The translations under genes were made by a program, and so were the position numbers. This document shows, one piece after another, positions 56,500 through 64,000 of a stretch of 64,000 nt of DNA. The notes under the pieces were generated by a model, which was not told the DNA's origin, ran no database searches, and was given only the letters and a program-made list of their open reading frames with translations. The stretch is from contig JAMSLZ010000011.1 of NCBI GenBank assembly GCA_026027325.1, positions 558,001 to 622,000 of the forward strand, written 5' to 3'. The DNA is from Actinomucor elegans. Taxonomy: Eukaryota > Mucoromycota > Mucoromycetes > Mucorales > Mucoraceae. Position 1 is the first letter of the stretch; every line of letters starts with the position of its first letter.

Positions 56500-58089
56500 A
56501 TGTTACACACTTCTACTGCCGCTATTCATAATGATATCAAGATTGATCCATTTGTTAAAAGCTCTAGCACAGCAGACATAAAAAAATTTCGTCCATTATC
56601 ACCTCCATCACCCTATGCTGTTCGTAATCATTCATTTTCATCTTCACAGCAAAGCATTCAATCTGTTTGTAGCGATCAATTGCTGGACCATTCACATCTT
56701 AAACCAGGCCAAAATGCCTCCCTTTTATCTTACAGTAAAACCATCAATATGTACAGAGATAACGTAAAAAAGACCAATAATATGGAAGTTCAATGTGATT
56801 TTGCCATTTTCCTAGTGGAAGCTGCTAAACGATTGCAGCTGCAGAAAGAAGATAATCCCATAGAGCAGCATGCGTATATCTTGGAAGCCGAAAAGCTTTT
56901 AAAACAAGTAGCAACGCGTGGTCATAGCGAATCTCAGTATTATCTAGCCAATATGTATGCAGCTGGTCTATTGAACAAGACCGGCAAACCCGATTTTGAC
57001 AAATCATTTCCGCTATTCGTGCAATCTGCTAAACATCATCATCCAGATGCGGCCTATAGGTAATTATCTATAGGAGGATATTTAGGAGATCATATCATAC
57101 ATGATGCAGTAGTATTATTATTACTGCTTGTTTACAGCACAAATACTTATCTGCGTTTTTTTTTTTATATATATATATATATTTAGAACTGCCAAGTGTT
57201 ATGAAGATGGTCTAGGCACCACAAAGAACAAGGCCAAAGCAGTTCAATATTACAGGTTTGTCCTTCCTGAATCTCCTTTGTATTCCTAATTTATTAACAC
57301 GATGTGATTAGAAAAGCAGCAACACTAAATCATCCAGGAGCCATGTATCGACTAGGACTAGCAGAAATGAAAGGGGAACTAAATTTGTCCCGAAATATTC
57401 GCGATGGTCATAAATGGCTTAAGCGGTCAGCCGAAGCTGCTACACCACAGTATCCTCATGCATTGCATGAACTAGCATTATTGCATGAAAAAGGCGTAGA
57501 ATCTGTCATTTTTTTAGATTTGAAATACGCTGTCAGTCTTTATCACGAAGCTGCAGTTTTGGGCTATGCACCTGCTGCACATCGTCTCGGCGAATGCTAC
57601 GAATTTGGCAAACTGGAATGTCCCATTGACCCAGGTCTCTCTGTCCAGTATTACAGCATTGCAGCGGATCAACAATATCCGGAATCCTGTTTTGCCTTGA
57701 CGGCCTGGTATTTGGTCGGTATTCCGCAATTGTTGCCTGCGTCCGATGAACGGGCCTTTGCGTGGGCCATGTGCGCTGCTCAACAAGGCTTACCTAGAGC
57801 CGAATATGCTGTGGGTTACTTCACTGAAATGGGTATTGGTACCGAGAAAAATGAACAGTTGGCTATGCAATGGTATCAGAAAGCTGCCGCACATGGTGAA
57901 AAAAGGGCGATACAGAGATTACAACCTGCTGTGCCCCATGTCAACAAACCTCTTGCTAACAATAACAAACGCCTGAGTTTCATGTCTATTAGTAGTATTA
58001 GCAAAAGCACTAGAGACAGTAACCGAAGCAGTAATAGTAGTTTTCTCAAAAGAGCTACTTCCTTTTTACGAAAACCTTCTCCATCTTAA
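56500..58089 (+). CDS. Sel1-repeat protein, Skt5/Chs4-like chitin synthase regulator
   Basis: Three exons: 56500..57059, 57187..57255 and 57312..58089, giving 468 aa. The first ~95 residues are Ser/Pro-rich and disordered. Residues about 100-400 are Sel1/TPR-like helical repeats (ESQYYLANMYAAGLL, PGAMYRLGLAEMKGEL, PHALHELALLHEKGV, PAAHRLGECYEFGKL, PRAEYAVGYFTEMGIG with EQLAMQWYQKAAAHGEKRA). The C-terminus is basic and Ser-rich (NSSFLKRATSFLRKPSPS). Yeast Skt5 recruits and activates Chs3 at the bud neck. The tail here lacks the CAAX prenylation motif of yeast Skt5, so membrane attachment, if any, differs. Other Sel1 proteins cannot be excluded. It is convergent with the polyQ gene, with 204 nt between stops. 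Confidence 0.85.
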
Positions 58090-58293
58090 CTTATCATAGA
58101 AGACTTTCTTTTAATACTATTATCTTAATCATCCATTTTGTTTAAACATAATCTATTATATACACATTTATATGCATCCACTCGTTATAAAGCTTATCTT
58201 AATCCATGTAGAACTTTTGATATTTTATCGATTATTAAAAAAAGAAGAATGCTTGTAACCCAGCATTGATATAAGAAAAAACGATATATTATT

Positions 58294-58378
58294 TTACAAT
58301 GTATAATTATAATTGCGATGTTGTGGATTCTGTGGCTGCTGTTGTTGTTGTGGCTGCTGCTGCTGCTGATGTTGCAGA

Positions 58379-58419
<41 letters not shown>

Positions 58420-59236
58420 TTGTTGTTGTTGTTGTTGTTGTATGGCCTGCTGTTGTATAGCCTGCTGTTGGGCAGTTGGTTGAAAGTAATTAAGTAACAG
58501 TTTAATCTGTCCATTTTCCTTCTTCAAAAGGTTGGCTTCACTGACAGCTTGAGCCAGCTTAGCTTCCTGCTCTGCTCTCGAAAGATTAGCTTCATTAGTA
58601 GCTCGAGCCAGCTTGGCATCCTGTTCTACTATTTTCTTTCTTAATTCCTCCAACTCGACTTCAGCGTGCATCAATTTTTCCTCAATATTTCTTCTACCGA
58701 CACCTTGCTTTTTGGCTACATTGATATAATGCTCTTTTTGCTGGTCCATAATTACTTTGAGTGCTTTAGTTTCCTCTGTGGCTTTCTGTAGAGCTTCCTG
58801 TTGTTGTTGAGCTTTAAGACTATCCAATGCTTGTGTGTCTTGCAAGTCTAGAAATGCTTTGTGTTCTTCTCGGTACCTTCGCTCAAGGCATTTATAACTT
58901 TCGTATACTTGAATGATCTTGCGATTGTATTCAGTCGCTTCGTGTGTTTTTAGTTGCAATTGACGTTGATTGGTGTCTATTTCTTTCACAAGTCGGCTGA
59001 ATAATGCGCGATAAGCAGCATTCGCTAATGGATTCTCAGACTCTCTTTTTAGGGCTTGTAGAAATTGGTCGTCGGGTAGATCTACACGTTTCATTAGATT
59101 TTCAAGTTCTCGGTAAAACAAAAGCACTCTTACATGCCAAGGATCCAAAATCAGGTTTCCAAGCCGTTGTATCTTGATTTGTTGTGGTAATTGCTTGTTT
59201 CGATGCGGTTACTGGTAAATGTTGGGTATTAGACAT
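58294..59236 (-). CDS. Coiled-coil protein with polyglutamine tail, unknown function
   Basis: The main exon 58294..59172 encodes a helical, highly charged protein. Residues about 14-40 (LGNLILDPWHVRVLLFYREL) form a conserved-looking N-terminal segment. Long coiled coils follow (residues about 60-225), then a C-terminal Gln-rich region with an uninterrupted polyQ tract. Joining to a first exon 59213..59236 (MSNTQHLP) needs a 40-nt intron, short for this genome, and gives 300 aa; the start is therefore uncertain. I do not recognise the family. Coiled coil plus polyQ is common in transcription or RNA-granule proteins, but no DNA- or RNA-binding motif is visible. Confidence 0.7.
58329..58480 (-). 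repeat. CAG/CAA trinucleotide repeat encoding polyQ
   Basis: On the minus strand, mixed CAA and CAG codons encode about 18 uninterrupted Gln, flanked by QQQAIQ units and HLQHQ/PQ interruptions. The mix of codons reduces slippage compared with a pure CAG run. Confidence 0.85.
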
Positions 59237-61460
59237 TCTTTTGTTATTGGGGCAATTGGGCGAGAAGGAAAAAAAAAAATAGAATGGTTTCTTGTGCCTG
59301 CTTAAAAGACATGAAACTTTTTTTTGATTGGCCGGTAACAAGCGCGTCTAGTTTATCAGAAACATAGGTAGGAATCCCTTTTATTTCAGTTTTTCTGATC
59401 TAAATGGCATTTTAAGCTATGTTATTATTCCATGAGAATGCTTTTGATCCTATAGAATGTACACTAGGGCTCTTTTTCCTATTGTCTTGTAGGCAAAAAG
59501 TTCAGTTTATTAGCATAAATCCGAGAATCAGATGTGCATATAAGCAGTAAATAACTCAGGTCCACAATACGAAACATGTATTAATTTTTATATCAATAGG
59601 TGCACAGAAATAATGTATATAATCCTTGTTAAAGGGGTTGATCTCGATTTTGATTTTGGTTTTTTTCCAAAGTCAGGGTTTATATTAAAATGTCCAAAGG
59701 TAAATCCCAAAAGTTCATTTTTCTTCACTGGCCAATGAAAATCATCTGTGAGAATCACTCAATTTTTAATGGTAAGGAATACCTCTGACCAAATTTATGC
59801 AACTTTGAAAAGGTTATCAATATATCAATAGTGAATAAACGCATACTAGCCTACTTTTGCCTAATTATAAATATATATAAAAACAGACTCAGATGAACAT
59901 AGCTTCCTTGAATCGCTTTTTACGGTGTAAATGAAACTTGAGCCAGGATTTCTAGCTTCACTTTGATCGTTATGTAGAATATACACGTCAGTATTTTTTT
60001 TCTAATTTTCTATAAATAAAAGTTGTTGTTATATACTTTAATAATATAAAAAGGGTGGTTTTAGTCCTCAAAGTCACTTGAGACTTTGATACTAAAAAAA
60101 TCAGCTATGAGAGACCAGAAGTACATCTGATCTCAAAAAGATAGTTGCAGCCACAAGTCTAAATTCAAACCAACAAGCTGGTCAACAGTTAAGGAATCAT
60201 TAGCTTCTAATCAAGTATGGCTATCTTTTAAAGTCAATGTTTCTGACTGTACCCATATCACGAATGGCAGATAAAAGTCAATTAAAAAACTGGGAAAGCT
60301 ACCAAGAGAGCCTATAATGAAGAGCGAATAGAAAAAGGACTTTTATAATCTTTTAGAAGTTAATCAACTATTTCACTTTTCCAGCCATATTGCTATTGCG
60401 TGATAACAAGTACTCACGTTGACAAGAGGTAGTCCGTGAAAAGGAGCAAGGTAAATAAAAGTAATAATAGAGAAAAAGAAAGGGTTATGCAATTTTTAGA
60501 CAGAAATCTGCTTGTGATGTGTTGCATATAAATGGTTATATTTCAAACTAATATATATAGCCTCTCCCAGTATAATTCAATAGGAACTGCCTTTGTGGAT
60601 TTACGAGTCTAAAAATTAAGACTGCTTAGGTATTTCAAGAGAGTTTAATAGGGCATTTATTTAATAGAAAAGAAATACTGAAGATGTGTATCATTTTATA
60701 TTGTTGGAAATTCGGTTGATTTGTTCTTTATTATGCAATAGGCATCTACTAGCTAGCTCATGATGCCTTTTGGTTCTAGTTTACATTACTTTGTAGTATA
60801 CAGTATGTTAATATACACATATGATTGGTTCGATAATAAGTGTTTTACGCTGATCGTTGATGTTATAAACCAAACTTGAAGATTCCCATGGATTGTCCAA
60901 TTTTTTTTCCCTTATAACTTGATCATCCAGAACTTTTTCTCTGAATACTATATCTAATCGTGTTCGCATTTTTTTTTTTAAAAAAAAATAGGATGGTGCT
61001 TAATTTTATGATGACTAGAATAACCTATGTAGGACCTTTTTCATGCAACATGTTACATCTAACGCATATTAGCTATTCACTTGTCGAGTCCATCATAAGC
61101 AAGTATCTTCTGGCTATTATAAGATTGGTTCATTACTTTCTTGCAGCAACATAAGTATACGCTTTCATGTACAAAAAACTATACAATATATATCTTTATT
61201 CATCTGTCACGTATTGAAAATGTATTCTTCGTTCACCAGAAAAGATTCGTATTCCTATCAAAACTTTCTGGTCAACAGGATGTACAAAACCAAAATGCTC
61301 AATTACCACAACCATTTTTGACTTTTGCAAGACATCCAGTAATCTCAAAAGCATTATTTCATAGAAAAACTACTGGATCCGAGCCAAAATTTAAGAAAAT
61401 GTATTTAGGATATAATTTTTGCCGCCGTGTCTTACCCTCTTTTCTCATTTAAGCATTTCA
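59237..61460. other. Gene desert upstream of LAMTOR5
   Basis: About 2.2 kb, AT-rich. Open frames at 60960..61154 and 61141..61452 are overlapping, composition-driven and without homology that I can recognise; the second stops 8 nt before the LAMTOR5 ATG. No RNA gene is seen. Confidence 0.5.
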
Positions 61461-61920
61461 ATGGAATCAGAATTAATCTCGACGCTTGACAATTTGTAAT
61501 AATAAATGCTTACGGCTTAAACGCCATCGTAAATCTCAATATACTGTTTACTATAGGGCAAATAAAGAGGGTGTCAAAGGTGTGTTGGTTGCTGATGAAA
61601 AAGGTCTTTGTTTAGGAGGTAAGCATAAACGCTTTTGCCCCCCCCTTTTATTCATACCAACCCTATAACTAGTTCGAGGCATTGCCAAACCTGAGACAGC
61701 AGCATTTGTCACCTCGATCGCTAATACAGCGCGTCATCTCGATCATACCCAAGAAAACAAGATGGAATGTGCAACTATTACAGTTGAATTTGAAAACAAG
61801 TAAGCATATAATAACTCCCCTTCATTAAACTTGAGAAATAAGACATTGAACGCTTTTTTTTTTCATAGTCAAGTAGTTATTCGAAACGAAGGCACTTTTA
61901 CATTAGCCATATATATGTAG
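61461..61920 (+). CDS. LAMTOR5: Ragulator subunit LAMTOR5 (HBXIP) homologue
   Basis: Four small exons: 61461..61495, 61557..61618, 61673..61799 and 61869..61920, giving 91 aa, the same length as human LAMTOR5. It is a roadblock-fold protein: MESELISTLDNLANKEGV, then KGVLVADEKGLCLGVRG, an amphipathic helix (PETAAFVTSIANTARHL), CATITVEFENNQVVIRN and a final strand GTFTLAIYM. The KGVLVADEKGLCLGVRG strand-turn-strand matches the family (VGVLCTDSQGLNLGCRG in human). It is expected in the Ragulator/EGO scaffold that anchors Rag GTPases and TORC1 at the vacuole. Intron 2 contains an 8-nt C run. It is convergent with MGE1, with 168 nt between stops. Confidence 0.88.
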
Positions 61921-62088
61921 TAGATACTATAATACACAGTTTTTATTATTTTGAACGTTTTTGTGTCAAAAGGATAAGGGGGGGATAAAGAGGGATTCTA
62001 ATATAACAATCTTGAAACTCTTTTTTTTTGTGTGTGGTAGAGAAGGGTGGTGATGGTGGATCTATATGATGGTTTTTTTTATACAAAT

Positions 62089-62840
62089 TTATTGGTTATC
62101 GGCTACTACACCGACTTGAGCAGGACGAAGCACACGACCCTTGAGGGTATAACCCATCTTTTGAACAGCGAAAATGGTACCAGCTTCTTTATCAGGCATA
62201 GGAGCTTGGAAAAGAGCTTGGTGAAGGTTGGGATCGAATGCTTCACCTTCAGGATTCACACGCTCAACACCATGACGCTTCAAGGCTCTCACAAGCTCTG
62301 ATTCAGTCATGGAAACACCCGTATAAAGATTGGTAAGTTGATCAAATACCTTGGCTGCGTCCTTGGCTGCTTCAGCAACACTGGTCTTTTCGCGCAATTC
62401 GGCAGGAACAGCTGTCAGGGCCATGTTCAAGATATCAACAGTGTCCAACAAGTCCTTGGCAAACTTTTGAATGGCGTATTCTTTAGTGGTTTCGATTTCT
62501 TTACGGCTACGTTCACGGACGTTTTCTTGATCGGCCAAACAACGAAGGTAGGCATCCTAAAATTGGTGGTTAAATTCACCTCCCATAATTTCTCTCAAGA
62601 AATAAGTAACAACTTTACCTTGAGTTCAGAGATTTGCTTATCCTTTTCAGCCAACATCTTCTTGACTTCCTCAGTTAATTCAACTTCAACCTTAACTTCC
62701 TTGACTTCTTCCTTGGGTGTCTCGTCTTTGCCGTTCTCGGTGGCAAAAGAACGCATGGTCATAGGAGCCATTCTACCAGCAACGACTGTACGCTTGGCTG
62801 ACATGATGGCAGCACTTCTGAGCATGGAAACAGAGAGCAT
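62089..62840 (-). CDS. MGE1: Mitochondrial GrpE, nucleotide exchange factor for mtHsp70
   Basis: Two exons, 62089..62556 and 62619..62840, giving 229 aa. It releases ADP from mitochondrial Hsp70 (Ssc1) in protein import and folding in the matrix. The first ~35 residues form a basic Ser/Arg-rich presequence ending near MRSFATENG. A long coiled coil (EVKKMLAEKDKQISELK|DAYLRCLADQENVRER across the intron) follows, then the four-helix part and the C-terminal beta domain (ERVNPEGEAFDPNLHQALF, GTIFAVQKMGYTLKGRVLRP). A purine-rich leader lies upstream of the start codon. Confidence 0.97.
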
Positions 62841-63008
62841 TTTTGTAAGGTTTTTGTAAAATATAAAAGAAAGAAAAGAAAGAAACCGTTGACAGAAACA
62901 GGGCTCCATGATGGCTACACCTATTGGGTGTGTGACTATCTGAGTTTTCAAAGTGCGAAGCTTCTCTGGCTTTCCATTTCAAATAAAGCGATATTTAAGG
63001 CCGAGGCC

Positions 63009-63030
63009 AAAAAAAAAAAAAAAAAAAAAA
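63009..63030 (+). repeat. Poly(A) tract, 22 nt
   Basis: A run between the MGE1 upstream region and the SZRD1-like stop codon. It is noncoding. Confidence 0.7.
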
Positions 63031-63116
63031 TTACAAACAGATCAAATTTCGTTTTTTATTAATTCTATTGCATAGTTTTCTTCCGTTTGATATATCACGA
63101 AACAGAGCCATCACAG

Positions 63117-63624
63117 TTATTGTTTTCGGCTAGATTGTTCAAATTTCTCGGCTATTTTACGTTTCGCTTGTTCGTAATCTTTCTCTCTTTCTGCCAATGG
63201 TTTGACAGGTGTGTTTAACGCTGCCTCTTTTTTGTTTTTCGCATCTTGTGGTCGTTTCAATATTTTCATCTATTGGTTATGTCAGAAACTAAGTTCGTTT
63301 TAGCTGTAAATGATCTTTTTTTTTTATTATACCGCGGGTTTATACTCTGCATGCGCCAAGTCCGTATTGGTATGTATAATCACGGGAGAACTGTACTTAT
63401 TCCTATAAAAAGAGTTAGTTCTTTCTTTTTCTGTTGCCACAACAAACGAGTGCGTGCTCTTACGCCTTTTCCCATAATGCTTGATTTGAAGTCTTGGGTT
63501 TGTCACAATCGATCAACTATGTATATATGTGCATGTTATATATTACGTAAAATGAAAAAAAAAGGTTTATTTTTACACCAGCGTCTGCGGCAGTTTCCCA
63601 ATCATCCCAAGGGTCTTCTGACAT
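63117..63624 (-). CDS. SUZ-domain protein, SZRD1-like
   Basis: Four exons: 63117..63269, 63333..63402, 63464..63516 and 63577..63624, giving 107 aa. The N-terminus MSEDPWDDWETAADAG matches the acidic start of SZRD1 (SWEEAADSG in human). The middle SSPVIIHTNTDLAHA and KPAMKILKRPQD match its IVIQDD...ILKRP block. The C-terminus is a SUZ motif (PVKPLAEREKDYEQAKRKIAE). SUZ motifs bind RNA, and human SZRD1 is a small, poorly understood protein. No single exon looks convincing alone; the support is the joined order and phases. A longer open frame on the opposite strand (63246..63680) is a shadow. Confidence 0.82.
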
Positions 63625-64000
63625 CGATTCACGTAAAAAGTAGAATAAAAAAAAGAGCTTTTTGCATTGTAACCATCTAGCCCCCCATGGGGAGAAGAAA
63701 AAAAAAACACGTATTTAAATCCCCGAACTACCAAGCCACAGGAACAACAAATAGTCACGGCCGAAATTGATTTTCAAAAATTTGTTTTTTATTATACATA
63801 AAAAAAAAAAGACAGTAATGGGACTAACAAAAAGAGTTCAGTGACCTATACAAAAGAAAGATATGTAAGTTTCAATGTTTAAACAAGATAGTGAATGAAC
63901 AAGTTGATCAAAAGAAAGAAAGCTCAGTGTAACTATGACATAAATAAGCTAACATTACACCCGGTCATCCAAAACGGTCGACCAAAATAAAGCGTTATAG
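63625..64000. other. Right-end flank
   Basis: About 375 nt upstream of the SZRD1-like gene with A runs near 63697 and 63801. No gene is visible before the window ends. Confidence 0.4.

Noticed and set aside
61141..61452. 103-codon open frame just upstream of LAMTOR5
   Set aside because: It ends 8 nt before the LAMTOR5 ATG in a different frame and cannot be joined to it in phase; no features.
63246..63680. 144-codon plus-strand open frame at the right end
   Set aside because: It overlaps all introns and most exons of the SZRD1-like gene antisense, and has no recognisable features.

Overview
The window is nuclear DNA of a fungus, most likely an early-diverging one (Mucoromycota, probably Mucorales). 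The genes are eukaryotic. Most are split by short introns (about 45-80 nt) with GTAAGT-like donors, TACTAAC/CTAAC-like branch sites and TAG/CAG acceptors. Spacers are very AT-rich, with long A or T runs. Fungal-type proteins are present (TYR1 prephenate dehydrogenase, Skt5-like Sel1 protein, MBOAT wax-synthase-type acyltransferase, Dal5-like MFS permease). A LAMTOR5 homologue and an AT-AC minor-type intron fit an early-diverging fungus better than a yeast or a typical ascomycete. The phylum call is inference; no rRNA or mitochondrial marker is present.

Layout, left to right. 1-14.4 kb is a dense housekeeping block: the 3' part of a kinase-like gene with degenerate catalytic motifs (+); HUL5/UBE3C HECT ligase (-); a PSMA-like M28 family membrane protein (+); FEN1/RAD27 (-); protein phosphatase methylesterase PPE1/PPME1 (-) with an AT-AC intron; a small coiled-coil protein (-); and a RIM2/SLC25A33-type mitochondrial pyrimidine nucleotide carrier (-). 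14.4-24.3 kb is sparser: ribosomal protein eL21 (-), tRNA-Arg(ACG) (+) followed by degenerate repeats, a wax-synthase-like MBOAT (-) and xylulokinase (+). 24.3-31.4 kb holds a cytosolic HSP70 (+) and a TATA-driven intronless secreted acidic protein (+), separated by AT-rich deserts. 31.4-44 kb is dense again: MFS permease (-), TCD1/2-type tRNA-t6A dehydratase (-), gamma-COP SEC21 (+), PEX12 (-), beta-tubulin (+). 44-56 kb is mostly gene-poor, with a 912-residue kelch/three-TM fusion protein (+) and TYR1 (+). 56.5-64 kb holds an Skt5-like Sel1-repeat protein (+), a polyQ coiled-coil protein (-), LAMTOR5 (+), MGE1/GrpE (-) and a SZRD1-like SUZ protein (-).

The genes do not form one pathway; they are ordinary eukaryotic neighbours, often convergent pairs with 70-200 nt between stop codons. 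I rebuilt every multi-exon gene by hand. All models give exon sums divisible by three and join conserved residues correctly, which is the main support for the splice sites given. Three genes are largely invisible to simple ORF calling and were recovered from exon pieces: LAMTOR5, the SZRD1-like protein, and the terminal exon of HUL5.

Most unusual content: the AT-AC (U12-like) intron in PPE1; the kelch/PWG-type fusion membrane protein; the M28 protein with all zinc ligands but Asn in place of the general-base Glu; the kinase-like protein with HGN/DIT motifs; and weakly conserved repeats spaced about 170-200 bp apart, confined to the gene deserts near 30, 51 and 55 kb.
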